A DNA stretch of 64,000 bases, taken from NCBI GenBank assembly GCA_026018925.1, contig JAKSZU010000027.1, forward strand, positions 2,489,531-2,553,530. Reading direction: 5' to 3'. This document shows, piece after piece, positions 20,292-34,600 of this stretch; the first letter of the stretch is position 1; every line of letters begins with the position of its first letter. Both the position numbers and the translations under genes were made by a program. Below the pieces are notes generated by a model. That model ran no database searches, had not been told where the DNA came from, and saw only the letters and a list, made by a program, of their open reading frames with translations. The stretch is from Tupaia tana (lineage: Eukaryota; Chordata; Mammalia; Scandentia; Tupaiidae).

Positions 20292-23200
20292 CTACAGAAA
20301 GACAAGATTACCGAGTGAGTGGACATTTCCCCAGGTCACTTGGGCCCCAGCCAGCTCAGTCCCCAGCGCCACCCCCTGTGCAGAGAGTCTGGCTGTCACC
20401 CTTCCCTGCGTCCCTTCCTCGCCACGACCTACACCTTCGTGCCTTTAGATGACTCTGTCACATTCATTTGGGGACTATTCGGACCAAACCCACAGGACCT
20501 AGGCTCCACGTACGGAAGCCGGTCAAGACTGGAGGGGTCCCCCAGACAGCACCAAGGCGCTCCGTGGGGACCAGCAGGCAGCGCAATGGCTACATGGCTG
20601 GGCTTCCCAGAGTCAACCGGTCCAGGCTGGGCCCAGTGGCTTAAACTCATGCTGGTGCATGTGTGTGGGCCCAAGATCCCGAGAGGAGAGTGGAGCGGGG
20701 ACTGCAGTGGGACCATCCCTCGGGGGTGGTTTCTCGCTTTCTGTCTCTGTCTCCAGCAAGCACACGGGCCCTATAGCAAAAATCTCTCTCTAAAAAAAGA
20801 AGAAACTCCATGGTCAACACCGACAGGCACATTCACCCATTTGCCAAGGCCCAGCTGCACAGGGAGCCGGGGACCTGGTTGCACCTGGCAGGGCGGGGGC
20901 TGCAAACACCTCGGCCCACCTCGCTCCACCTCGGCCCACCTCGCTCCACCTCGGCCCACCTCGGCCCACCTCGCTCCACCTCGGCCCACCTCGCTCCACC
21001 TCGGCCCACCTCGGCCCACCTCGGCCCACCTCGCTCCACCTCGGCCCACCTCGGCCCACCTCGGCCCACCTCGCTCCACCTCGGCTCACCTCGGCCCACC
21101 TCGGCCCACCTCGGCCCACCTCGGCCCACCTCGGCTCACCTCGCTCCACCTCGCACTCTGGGGACGAGGCCCCACTGCATTCGCTCCGCGGGCCCAGCAC
21201 TGGGAATGGGATCCCAAACTCCGACAGGGACACAGGGCTGGGCAGGTCCAGGCTGCCGGGCCTCGTGACCACGGGGAGCTGGTCGGGCATCTCCGACGGG
21301 CTGGTTGGGCCTGAACTGAAGCTGGAGACAGACTGGGTTTCCGAGTCATCTTCAGACACAAAGTTGCCACAGTTGTCATCTTCAAAGGCTTCCGAGGCCA
21401 CTAGGGTGAGAAGGGACACCGGTCACGGGGGCCGCAGGGTCTCCCGCTGGGGCCTATGACGGGGAGGTGACCCTCCTGAGCCTCTCAGTGGAGGGGAAGC
21501 AGCTGGCAGGCAGGACCGTGGACAGCCACTGGCACAGTAACCGTGGTCCTCCGAGAAGCCGGCGTCACCCGGCTGCCCAAGAGGAAGCTGGCCAGGGGCC
21601 GGGACCTACTTGCCCGTGGCCAGGGAGAGCTGTGTCCCTGTGTCACAAACACAGACCCGAGGCTGGACGCCCACTGCTTGCTTCCAGGGCAGCGGAAGCA
21701 GGAGCCGCCGTGAGGGCCAGCCCGCGGCGGACCTGTGGGTCCTGTGACATTCTGGGAGGGTGCTCCCGCGGGCTCAGGCGGCCCGGTCACCGCCTCCTAC
21801 AGGGCATGGAGGGCGTCTCCAGGCTCGAGCAGGGGCCTTAACTTGTAGACCCGCGTGGCCGAGGGCCACAGCTTCAGCCCTCAGCTCCTTCCCTTCGCCT
21901 GGAACACAGTGCCAACTACAAAACCTCCTGCTCCTTCCCACCTTTACAGCCTCCCGTAGCTTCCTGTCGCCTCCCGTCAGGGCTTCTCTCACCGTCAGCA
22001 GGAGACACAGGTAGGCTCAGGCCTGAATGCCAAGTCTGACTCCACTACTGCTGTGTGGCCTGGGTTGAGTTACTGAACCTCTCTGAGCTTCATAATCCTC
22101 TCCATACAGTTATGAGATGAGGTCCTCAAAAAGCTCATGGGAAAACGCGTATTATGAAACGCTTAAGCCTAGATCTCACACTGTCTTGCACCAAAACACA
22201 AGTCACATTTTGATCCCATTCTCCGTGAGCTCTCGTATGCTGCCTCTGCGATTCGTCCCCACTGCGTCAGCCCTGGCACTTAAGGCGTCTGCTGGGAAGC
22301 CGGCAGGTCGTGCAGTGGTTGAGGCGCGGACTCCCACGTGGTTGACCACACTGTGAGTCCCGAACCAGGCGGCCTGAAACACACGGACACGCATACGTGC
22401 CGAAGGTCCCAGGAGGAGAATGGACGAGGGATTGCGGTGTGGCCATGGGGGCGATTTCTGGCTTTCTGTCTCTACAGCAAGCACACATGCCCTACAGCAA
22501 AAAGTCTCTCAAAAGAAAAAAAAAAAGAAAGATGGAATTAAAAACCGAGGAAAGCGCCTTGGGGAGGAGCCAGCAGGGACCCCACACAGAAAGGTCGGGG
22601 AGGGTCTCCTGGCAGCTGGGGTCCCAGTCCGACCTCTGTCGGCATTCCCTGCAGGTGACCCCAAAGAGGGCCCCACACTCAGACGGCAGGGACGGCCACC
22701 AGGCACGGGCCCTCCTGTGCCCGGAGGTCGGGTCGCGAGCTCGACCGCGGTCACCCCATTGCTCAAAGTCCAGTGCTGGCCTCGGATGTGAAGGCGCGGC
22801 CGTCGGGCAGACCCGGTTCCTCAGTCCCTGTCCCTTCGCAGCCCTCTCCTGCAGAACTGGACTCTGAGGGGTGAAGACGGTTTTCCAGACGCAACCCCAG
22901 ACCCTGACCGAGAAACACTTAGGAGCGGCCCGATGGACCGTGTTCACAGAACACGGGACACCCCGGAAACGGTCCCAGACCTCCCAGTGAGACCCCGCAG
23001 GGCTAGCCCATGGAGGGGGAACCCCGGAGGCTGTCCCTGCGTTCGTCCCGGGCACCCCGGACTCACCGGAAATGGCGTCGGGCTCCGGCTTGCCCCCCGA
23101 CAGGCCCTCGGCAGATGTGCTGCCCTCGGCCCCGACCCCACGGCCCCGCGGCCCCATGGCGCTGGAGCGGCGCCGCTCATGGATCTCGTCCGAGATCGTC

Positions 23201-26200
23201 TCCAGGTTCTTCAGGGCCGTCCTGTACTCGCCCTTGGCCAGGGTCAGCCTGGCCTGCAGGTCGTCCACCGTCTTCTTCAGTTGCTGGTCAGAGAAGGGGA
23301 CACTCGTCAGAGCAGGCTCCCCGGGCCTCGGGTGCTGTCTGAACGGCAGGTTCAGGTGAAGTTCCTGCCCTCGTGCCACATGTCTCTCCCACAACGTGAC
23401 TGAAGACGGGACGCTCTTGTCACAGCTGTCCATCTGCCAGCTGTGAGACCAGCCACCACCACTCCAGGCCCCAACCCAGGTGACGAGCTGAAACTGCGGG
23501 CACGACCCATCGGGGAAGAGCGACACAGAAGGCCGGGCTCGCCATCAGGTCCCCGCACGGTGGCTCTCAAACACGCTCGCATCAGCACCCCTGGAAGACC
23601 TGTTAAAACTCAGACTGCATAGGGCCGGCAGGTGGTGTGGACTCCCACATGGCTGACCTCAGTTCAAGTCCCATACCCGATGGCTTGCTTTCTCATTTTC
23701 CCTCGCTCCCTCTCTCACTCTTTCGCTCACTCTGTCCTTCTCTGGTCAAATTTAAATAAGTTAAATAAAATAATAATTGAACAAAATTTAAAAAAAACTC
23801 AGATCGCTGGGGCCGCCAGCAGTGCGGTGGTTGGGCAGCTGTGTCCCTCCCGGCCGACGGCACAGTCCAAGTCCGAGACCCAGCAGCTGGGAAAACAGCC
23901 GGGTGCCGTGTGTGCCCAGAACCCAGAGGGGAATGGAGAAGGGACTGTGGCGTGGCCGCCCCGACCCCATCATGCTGCCTCACTTTCCCTCTCCTTTTCT
24001 CCTGTGTGAGCAAGCACCCTACAGCACATTTTCTTAAGAAAAATTCAGATTGCTGGGATTCGTGCCGAGTTCCTGCCTCAGCAGGTCAAGGTGGGGCCTG
24101 GGCGCCCGCATTGCTGCCCAGTTCCCTGTGGCTGCGAGAACCACGGGTCAGTACGAGAACGTGGCCGGACGGCAGAGCTGAGCTTCAGAGCCCTTGGAGG
24201 GCCCCGCCACGCCCGTCTGGGGTCTGGAAACTCGGTCATGCGTGTTCTCCACCCCTGTGGGGCAGATGGGCAGAGGTGAGCCGCCGCCACGAGAGCGGCT
24301 CAGTCTGCAGGACACGCATCAGCCAGCAAGCCGCGCCTCACGTACCTCGAGCTGCACGTAGTACTTCGCCTTGAGTTCAAAATAAGGCCTGCAGAAGACA
24401 GAGAAAACCGTAAGTGACAGCACCCGGCAGGCACCGCCACGGCGCGTCGGCCACGTCACTACCGCCGGCCGATTACCCTTCCCGAGAGCAGCCGAGAGCC
24501 GGAAATCCCGACACGGCCGTGAGACGGCGACGTGCCCGGCCGCGGGGCCTGGCTGACGCAGACACCAGGCAGCAGCTGGGCTCGCACAGGGCCACGCTGA
24601 CAAAGGTCCGATCATAAGGTGCCAGAGCCAGGACCAGATGGCGTAATGGTTACGTCACTCAGCTCCCTCGTGGTGGACCACGGTCCAAGACCCAGACTTG
24701 GTAACTTCAAACTCATGCCAGGCGCGTGTGTGTGCGTGCCCAAGATCCCGAGAGGAGAATGGAGGAGAAGGGATTGCGGTGTGACCATCCCCCCGGGGGG
24801 TGATTTCTCATTTTCTGTCTCTATCTCTGGTGAGTGCACACGCCCTATAGCAAAAACCTCTCTTAAAAAGGAACGAAGATACACGGATCCAGAGCACACA
24901 GTCCAGAGACGGACTGGTCCACTTTGCCATCTGAGCGGCCCTGCAAGGCCACACAGGGCACCCAACCAGAAGTGGCCCACACCTGCTCTCCCAGGCAAAG
25001 CCGGCAAGGCCGGAGAAGGGACTGCTCAGAGCATCTCCCTGAGGCCGGGGGGTGAGCGCGGGCCCAGTCCTCCTCGAGCACGGCAGGACGCCACGCAGTG
25101 AGTCCGCGCGGGCTGCCAACTCCGTCCCCGACTGGATGTACCCAGCGGCCGACAGGCCCAGCCAGGACACAGGCAGCAGGGACAGCGAGGAGCCAGGACA
25201 CGGGCAGCAGGGGCAGCGAGGAGCCAGGACACGGGCAGCAGGGGCAGCGAGGAGCCAGGACACGGGCAGCAGGGACAGCGAGGAGCCAGGACACGGGCAG
25301 CAGGGACAGCGAGGAGCCAGGACACGGGCAGCAGGGGCAGCGAGGAGCCAGGACACGGGCAGCAGGGGCAGCGAGGAGCCAGGACACGGGCAGCAGGGGC
25401 AGCGAGGAGCCAGGACACGGGCAGCAGGGGCAGCGAGGAGCCAGGACACGGGCAGCAGGGGCAGCGAGGAGCCAGGACACGGGCAGCAGGGGCAGCGAAG
25501 AGCCAGGACACGGGCAGCAGGGACAGCGAGGAGCCAGGACACGGGCAGCAGGGGCAGCGAGGAGCCAGGGCCGGCCCTAGCCCTTGGTCCTGGGTCAGTG
25601 GCAGCGCCTGCTTCTTCCTAGGCACCCGGGAGTCTCAGCCGCTGTCCGCCCTCCGTACGGCCCCACGTCCTGCACCCTCGTGCCCCAGATGCGGCGGGGA
25701 CCAAGGACGGCCCTGGTGGGCGTGGGAGGCCGAGGGCTGGGAGGGTGGGCCAGGCTCTCAGGTGACCGGAGCAGGCGCTGCGCAGGGGCACGGTGGGAGC
25801 GTGGAGCGTGCGGGCACAGGGAGGGCGTCCATGCCAGTGAGGCCCAGGAGCACTCTTGGGACACATCTCCATCCCACCCTGAGCCCCGGGGCCTCTGGAG
25901 TCCGTCCCTACGCTCTCTTCGGAGCCCAGAATCTCTCTCCCTGGCCGGTGAGTGTGTGTGACGTGTGCAGTGGGCACTGGGGCTGAGCAGACAGGCCGCA
26001 GGAAGGGAGTGAAGGCCACTCCTCTGGGCACAGAGGTGTGGCCCAAGGCTGTGCCCGTGCTGGCCCGGCAGGGGATCCTCCCACTCCCTCCCCCAGACGC
26101 CACACACATACATCCTACTGCTTAGCCTCCAACAAGGCAGCCTCTGACACACACACATGCTCACACTCACACACTCACACACACACCAAGATGTGCAAAG

Positions 26201-27872
26201 ATGCGTCAGGACTCATTCAACGGCCCAGTGTGCAGGGGTGCGGGGAGAGGGGCTGGGACAGCCCTGTCGCAGTCCTCCAGCCCTGGGTCCTCAGCATGTG
26301 CCCCGCGTGAGCCCACCACAGTTATGCAGACAGGCACGCCGAGGGCAGGGCTGTCCACGCCGGCCACAGGGCTGCTGGCCGAGGGCCGCCCAACCGTGTG
26401 CTGACGCACCGCCGTGCCCGGGAAGCCAGCCCTCAGCATCTCTGCCTCTGCTCCGGGCTCCCACGGGAGGAGGTGGCCCTGGCGAGACCTCTGGGCCCAC
26501 GTGGCAGGCTTGCTCAGGGCCGCCCCCACATGGGACACCTACAGCTGAAAAGCCATGGAGGACAAGCCCCGGGGACTCACTTGGACTTGTTGATGGCCCT
26601 CCGGAGCTTCCTCTCCAGCTGCCGCATGCGGCCCATGGCGGCGTTGTACCGGGCCGCCGTCTCCTTGTGCACCAGCTCGCTCCTGGTCTTTGTCTGCTCC
26701 GCCTCCATGACCTGGGGACAACGCGGGGGCAAGGGGTCAGCCACACGCCTGCTCGGGCTCACTCACCGCACATCTGAGGTTCCACGAGGAGGTCGGGCAG
26801 AGTGAGAGCGAGCTACACGGAGGGCCCGGGGAGGGCCGCAGGGAAGCCCAGGGCTCTGGGACGCTGCCCTGCGGGGAGGTCAAGCTCCCAGGCTCCCAAG
26901 CTCCCGTCCACACACGTCCGGAGCCGGCGGGGCACGGCCGGCCTGACCGGAGCTGTGACTGGGGGCCAGGTGGTCACGGCGTCGGCACCCCGCTGGGGAG
27001 TGCTTGCTCACGCCCTCTCACTCATTGGAGAAAGGAAGAAATACACTGTTTTAAAAATAATTATTTACCTTAATTTTTTTTTATTTATCCATTCATTTAT
27101 TTTCATTTGACCAGAGAGAGACAGAGAGAGAGAGGGAAAGTGAGAAAGCAAGCTACCAGGTCTGGGACTTGAACCACAGGCAGTCATGTGGGAGTGTCCA
27201 CCACCTTAACCACCATGCCACCTGCTGCCCCCAGTATTTTTTAAAGAATTATTTATTTTAATTTATTCATTCGTTTATTTTAATTTGACCAGAGAGAGAC
27301 ACAGAGAGAGAAGGGATGGGGGGAAAGCAAGAAAGCAGGGAAATACACTTTTTTAAAAAAGAAGGACCAGCTAATGGTATAATGGTTACGTCGCTGGACT
27401 CCTACACAGTCAACTATGGTTCAAGTCCCAGACCCGGTGGCTTATAACCCACACTGGGTGCATGGGTGTGTGTGCCCAAGATCCAGAGAGGAGAAGAGAG
27501 GAGAAGGGACTGTGACATGGTCATCCCCCCCGGGGGTGACTTCTCACTTTCTGTCTCTCCGGCGAGTACATGTGCCCTATAGCAAAAATCTCTCTCAAAA
27601 TAAAATAAAAATAAAAATAAATAGAAGAAGAAGGAGAAACTAAATATTAGAATTGCTTTCCTCCCCCATTTACCTATTTCGGAAAAAGCCTTGTTGGGTA
27701 AGCTTAAATAGCCCATTGGCTGTAATGATGACTGAGAAAAGAAATGGAAAACAAATATTTTTAAATATTCGGATTCAGGGCCAACAAATGGCATTGTGAT
27801 CGGGACACTAGACTCCCACATGACTCATATGGTTTGAGTCCCAGGCCTGGCGGCTTGAAAATCACACCAAGC

Positions 27873-27912
<40 letters not shown>

Positions 27913-28315
27913 CCCAAATCCCAGGAGGATGGAGGGGGGATGGCAGCTCGGCCATCCCCCTGGGGGGCTGATTTCTCACTTTCCCTCTCACTGTCTCTCT
28001 CTCTGGCGAGCACACACACCCTAAGGCAAAAACCTCTTAAAAAAATAATAATAATTCAGATCAGATTTTGAGCGTCACAAAAACTTGTGACCAGGGGACC
28101 AATCAGAGTTCAGGCAAGAAATTCTAGTAGGAACATTTTGTTAACTGAGTTAACAAAGATAACAGAGTTAACCGGGTTAACAAAATGAGTTAAAACACTA
28201 ACAGGTCTGGGACCAGCAGATGGTATAATGGTTACATTGCTGGACTCCCACGTGGTGATTCAGATCTCTCTCTGTCTCTGTCGCTCCAGCAAGTGCATGC
28301 ACCCTATAACAAAAC

Positions 28316-28357
<42 letters not shown>

Positions 28358-28570
28358 CATCCAAACATATTTTGTCCATTTTTAAAGGATAAATGATGTG
28401 GCCGGAAGGTAAGTGTGGTGGTTAAGGCACTGGACTCCCACGTGGCCAACCGCAGGTCAAGTCCCAGACCTGGTGGCTTGTTTTCTCACCTTCCCTTTCC
28501 CTCTCTCTCTGTCTCTCTCTGGCCAAATTAAACAATAATAATAATAAATTAAGTTAACAATTCTTTTTTG

Positions 28571-28601
<31 letters not shown>

Positions 28602-31600
28602 GAGAGGAGGGAAGGTAAGTATGGACACCGGAGACTTGGAGGGGTGGGGGAAAGGAAGAATGGCTGAGCAGACACAGACGACGACGTTCTTCCGGAACTC
28701 CCCGCCAGGACTCACGCACCGCACGCGTGCTCTGAGCAACCCCGTGCGCATAGAGATGTGCAGGAAATCATAACACGTCTCTAACCGGGAGGAAAGAACT
28801 AATTCCTGCAGTGAGTTCTTGCAGGCCGATACGGCCCTCCTTCGGGGGCGGAGGAGGGGCAAACTCAAAAGCTGGGTCTGCAGCGCATTTCTTGAAGAAG
28901 CTACTCTGCGCTTTGCAGAACCAGCCTGTGGCCTGTACGTTTCTGAGCTTCCCTACCTGCCCTTGCTGTCCCAGAGCTGACTCGGGAGAGCTGTGCGGCC
29001 ACGTGGGCCCACGAGGGGGCAGCAGCCTCACGGCCACACAGACCCAGCCTGCGCCCCCGGCTGCGGGGAGCGGTGGCGGAAGTCAGTGCCCAGGGCGCCT
29101 TGGCATGGGAAGTCAGGCTTGCTATTTAAGGAAACGCGAAGCCGGCTTTACCGACCAGGCCTCCCAGGCCCAGCTCTTGTGGCAGGTGACACTGAGAAGG
29201 GAGAGGCCGTCGGCACTGACCCCGGCTCTATTCCGGCCCCACGGCCGCCTCTGAAGGCGTCACGGAGACAGAGCCGTAGCCACCCACCCCTCCACCAGCA
29301 CCTGCCGGAGCTGCCAAAACCGCGTAAGTCAGCCCACTCCCCACGGGGCAGCAAACCTGCCTACAGGGGTCCAGACACTCTGTGCGAGACGCAGAACAGG
29401 ACGGAGGGGCGGCCATGACGGGCACGGACCTGGGCCTCCCAGGAGAACCCCGGAGTCACGCCAGGCAGAGGGCAGAGGTATCCAGGAATATCTTGCCCAC
29501 TCCGAGGACACCCAGCGGGGTCAGGCAGGGGCAGCCGAGCCCTGCTGGGCCAAGTCACTGTCCCGCCCTCTGGTCTGGGTGCCTGGACCCTTCTCACCCC
29601 AAGTCTCTGCGCGGAGTGACAGGGTTAGGAGGTGGGGCCTCTGGAGGCACGGTGAATGAGCTAGTGCCCTTACGGAAGGCCAGGGAGAAGCTGGCCATGG
29701 CCGTGAGGCTGAGGGAGCGAGGTCCCACACACCGAGCAGTTCAAATCCTGGACCCCGCAGCTTGAACACCAGGCACGTGCCTGCACGCCCCACATCCCAA
29801 AGGTGCGAGGGATGGGGAAGGGACCCAGCGAGACACGCCCCGTCATGGGCGCCTTCTCCTCCCTGTCTGTCTCTCCCTGCTGAACACACAGAGGGATGGA
29901 GAAGGGACCCAGCGAGACACGCCCCGTCATGGGCGCCTTCTCCTCCTCCCTGTCTGTCTCTCCCTGCTGAACACACAGAGGGATGGGGAAGGGACCCAGC
30001 AAGACACGCCCCGTCATGGGCGCCTCTCCTCCTCCCTGTCTCTCCCTGCTGAACACACACGCCCTCTGGCAAATTCTTTAAAAGAGGGGCTGGGGCAGAG
30101 AGCTCGCTGGTCCCTCCACCCTGTGAGGACACAGCAGGAGACAGGCCCTCACCGGACACCGCGTCTGCTGTTGCCTTACCTGGGACTGCCCCACCGCCAG
30201 GACCCTAAGAAAGAGCTCTCTGTGGTTTACAGGCAGCCCGGCCCACGCAGTTCTGTTATAGAACAGAACCCCCAAGGGTTAGCTCTTTTTCTTCTTTTAA
30301 AAATTATTGTATGTAACTTTATCTGCTTATTTATTTATTCAATTTGACCAGAGAGGGACAGAGTGTGTGTGTGAGAGAGAGCAAGCCAGCAGGCCCAGCA
30401 CTCGCACCGTGGTCGGCCACGTGAGCGTCCAGCGCCCTCCACCACGCCACCTGCCGGCCGCCCGAGCGCTCATCCTGAGCAAGGTGTCCAGAGAGGTCGC
30501 AGGGGCTGGCAAGCACCGGCCCTGACAGCCGGGACCGCACAGGGCGACCGTCCTCATCCACGCACTCGGGGTGTCCAGGGTCTCCAGTGCTGGGATGTCC
30601 GTGCGTGTAATGACATGTCCCAGGGATGGGACCAGGTCAACACGCAGTCAGCTACGGCCCACCCTGCCCTGTGCCTGCCACCTGGCAGTGTCCCGGGTAC
30701 TTCTACCCGGGCAGCGCTCCGGCTGTGACATGGCACACGGGCAGGGCTGGGATTCTCCGTCTGCAGCCTCAGGCTGGCCCTCAGCACTGAGCCTTCTGGG
30801 TTAGCAGAGCCCGCCCAGGCCACTTCCTGCTCCCGTGCGGGTTCCCCAAACCCAGCCCCGCCCAGCCGCAGGAGGCCAGGCCTGAGTGCCCACCTGACAC
30901 CAGCCCAGTCGGCTGTGAGCCTGCGCGGGCCGGCAGCACACACCTACCACACCCTGTGGAGCTGGGCACAGTTAATCGAGGCCCTCCACCTGGCTCCCAA
31001 GCCCTGCCAGTTCTCCGGGCACTGTGGGAGGGACCCTGGACAACCACCTGGTCCCTCCAAAGAAGGCCCAGACAAGCCTCGGGCAAATGGGGAGCAGTCG
31101 TCCCTGTCCCCAGGTGACCGTCATCCTGCATGTGGCTCAGGCCCAGGCCCAACCACGAGAACACGTGGGAAGCCAGCCTGTGACCTACAGACCACGTGCA
31201 GCAGCCAGAGCGCATACCTGTGCTGGGGGAGCATGAACACGCGTGCGCACAGCCAGACAGCAGGCCCGTGGCGACTCACCCTCTGGGTGGCGTGGTTCAG
31301 CATCTCCTGCCACGCCGAGTCGAACTGCCGCTTGTCGTCTTCCAGCAGCCGCTGCTCAGCCAGGGAGATGGTCTCCTTGGCGGCGCGGAGCACCTCCGTG
31401 GCCCTCTGGAAGTCCTGCGTGGCCTTCTGGGCCTCCAGCTGAGCCTGTGCGAGGGAGAACCGCGTGGGCTCAGGGAGGGCAGGGCAGCCCTCGCCCGGCA
31501 CCCTCCAGACGACCAGCCTCCCAAGCCCCAGGACAGACCCTGTCCAGCCTGCCTCTCCCGGCCAGGGGGCCCGGCACCCGCAGGCACCAGGCCCGTTGAG

Positions 31601-34600
31601 GGGGTTGTTCCAGTCTCGGACACGGCCCTCGGTCAGGATCGGAGACGGCAAAGCAGTTCCCGAGGACAGGCTGTGCCCTCTGCACAGGCTCTGGGACACC
31701 TGAGGCCAAGGCGGGGCCAGCACCCAGCACCCACCCTGCCCAGATCTGGGTGTGACTGGCGGCATGCCAGCGCCGAGAGGCCCCAGAGACCACGGCCTGA
31801 CGGCTCCGTTCTGTGGCGGGGACCGGGGCTGAGCGCGCACACGCCCGGGATCATGAAGTGGTTCAGGCAGGCTGTGGCCGGGCTCCAGGCAGTGGGGCCA
31901 CAGCTCAGTCCTAGCATCCTGACAGTCCCCCGCCCAACCCACACGCACGCCCGCACAGGCCGAGCACAGGGAGACAGAGACGGTGAGAGGGGACGCGAGA
32001 GATCACCCGGGGGGACGGCCGCGCTGCAGTCCCTCCTCCCTTCCCCATTCTCCTGGGCACACACCCCTGGCCTAAGGTTCAAGCCACAGGTCTGGGACTC
32101 GAACCGCAGTAGGCCATGTGGGAGCCCAGCGAAGTATCCGCTATGCCATCCGTTGATCCCAGAATGCTGAGTACCTTACTAATGCTGTTTATACTGCCTG
32201 TATGAGGCAATCACATTTGGATATATTAGGATAAATGAAATATAGCAAAACTAATTTCACCCACTTCCTTTTACTTTTTTTTTTTTTTTTTGGAGAGGTT
32301 TTTGCTATAGGGCGCGTGCGCTCGCCAGACAGACAGAGACAGACAGAGAGATAGAAAGCAGGAAATCACCCCCCAGGGGGGATGGCCACGCCGCAATCCC
32401 TTCTCCTCCATTCTCCTCTCGGGATCTTGGGCACGCACGCACACGCACCCGGCGTGAGTTTAAGCCGCCGGGTCCGGGACTCGAACCGCGGTCGACTACG
32501 TGGGAGTCCAGCGACATAGCCATTACGCTAACTGCTGGTCCCGACTTTTTTAAAGTTTGTTTACTTATCTCTTCCATGGGAGAGAAAGAGAGAGGGCTGG
32601 GGAGGTGGGGTGAGACAGGCACCCACCAGGGTCCTCTGGCCACAATGCACCCTCGTCTCAGCTGGCCCAGAGCACCCACACTGTGCCCCAGCAGGCTCAG
32701 AGAGGCCCCGGGATGCGAACCCAGGACCCTCCCTATGTGGGCCAGCTCTTCTACCTCCCGGCCCTCCTCTTCCTTTTTGTCACGACGATGAGAAGATCCA
32801 GGTGACCCACATTCTATTTCTCCTGGGCAGTAGCACCCTGCCCCAAGCGAGGGCACGTGACGGCCACTGGAAAGCAGCAGCAAGGCCGCCACCTCCAGGC
32901 CCCGGGAGCTGCCCCCGGAGCACAGGGCAGCCAGAGCACACGCCGGGCCTCGCACCCCCACCTGTTACGTCAGCCGGGAGCACCCACGGGCAGCCCCTAG
33001 GGTGCAGGAGAAGGGGACAGGAGGCCCCCGCCCTTCCACCGGCGGTTCTCACATGACTTAGAGGAAGCCTTCAGAAACCGCAGGACGCCGTAAAGAGGGT
33101 GAACGGGAGGAAAGTCAGAGGCCGGAGGCTCGCCACGTGGCAGCCGCAGGGCGCGAGACAGCTGTGCGGGCCCCACAGCCCCCGTGCCGTTCAGGGGGCG
33201 TGTGCCACGCGTGGCACAGACCCAGACCCGGACCCGGACAGCTCTCCTGACGTTCGGGGACCGCGTACCATGTGCCAGACCCGGACCCGGACCCAGACCC
33301 GGACCCGGACCCAGACCCGGACCCGGACCCGGACGGCTCTCCTGATGCTCGGGGACCATGTACTGTGTGCCAGACCCAGATGCAGACGCAGACCCGGACC
33401 CGGACCCGGACAGCTCTCCTGACGTTCGGGGACTGTGTACTATGTGCCAGACCCAGACCCAGACCCAGACCCAGACCCAGACCCAGACCCAGACAGCTCT
33501 CCTGATGTTCGGGGACTGTGTACTATGTGCCAGACCCAGACCCAGACCCAGACCACTCTCCGGGCAGCGCCGATCTGATCAGGGAGCGGAAGTAGGCGCG
33601 GGGTGGCCATGCAGGCATCTGCACTACAAAGCCGGGTAGAAGGTAGCACAGATGGAGGGAGTGGGGTGAGAACTTGAAGGAGCAGGCACTTCCGATAGAG
33701 GGGCCCGAGGAGGGCTTCCTGAAGGGGTGACCCCGAACTGAAGAGCAGGAGGGGCCTGACACTGGGCGGGGGGGTCAGGAGGACGCACCAGAGGCTCTGG
33801 GCACAGGTGCACGCGGACCTGACGACGCCCCGGATACACGTCTAGAGAGAAATCAGCACGACATGATCTGCGCCGGGCAGAGACGGGAGGTGAGTCTCGG
33901 AAGCAGGGGGCGACTGTGGACACCAAAGGCCGTGGGGTGGGCGGCAGCGGGGCTCAGACACCAGGGTGCCCTCCCCCTCTGCCCTGAGGGCGCACACCTG
34001 GAAGTCATGTGAGCGCGCAGGAAGGAGGCAGCCAGCCGTGAGCCAGGCGGGGCCAGGCCCGGGCAGCGAGGCTTCCGTGCGGCCGCCGGAGTCGGGAAGC
34101 GACGGCGCTGAGCCCTGGTCTGGGGCCGCTCTGCCCTCCACGCTACCCCTCACCCCCGGGACGGCGGCCTCCCACGGGGCTCCTGCCCTCAGTGCAGGCA
34201 GGCCTCCCTAACGCGTCTGGTCTGGAAACGGAAGACCCACTCCAAGCAGGGGGTGGCCTCGGGTCACAGAGGGCAATCACGGAGAAAGCCCTGGCCCTGG
34301 GCATGGATGGGGAGGTGGGAGTACGCTCTCTTCCCAGAGCGCCGGGGACTCCAGCTGGGGACAGTGGCCGCTGTGCAGAGCTCAGCAGGGACCCTGCAGT
34401 TAGGACGAGGCCCGGCACACAGAGGGAGTAGAAGCGCCGGTGGACAGCAGCCCGGCTCCTCCCGCTCCCTCAGCGCTTTGACTGGGGCGCCCCCTAACAG
34501 AACCCGTCCTTTCGGGCCCGGGACGATGTGTGCGTCTTCATGGTGAGTGCTGCATGCGCTGCGGGAAAGAGCCAATCCTCAGCCAGGTTTCCTTCCAACC

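Noticed and set aside
20319..21419. 331-codon + frame and 201-codon - frame suggesting a different SH3BP5 C-terminus
   Set aside because: The - frame is exon plus read-through into the 10-bp array. The true tail (ADIKLVQIG) is found at 20089-20291 behind a good acceptor and rejoins in frame. The + frame is SINE plus array.
24622..24700. tRNA genes at the SINE heads
   Set aside because: A-box and B-box likeness is present, but the heads lack a convincing cloverleaf and are always joined to the SINE body.
25161..25563. CRISPR-like array
   Set aside because: Head-to-tail units with no unique spacers, in mammalian intron DNA. The same applies to the other minisatellites.
24808..25625. Long Cys/Pro-rich - frames and + frames near 25 kb
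   Set aside because: Read-through of the 31-bp array plus a SINE; three frames carry the same peptide in rotation.
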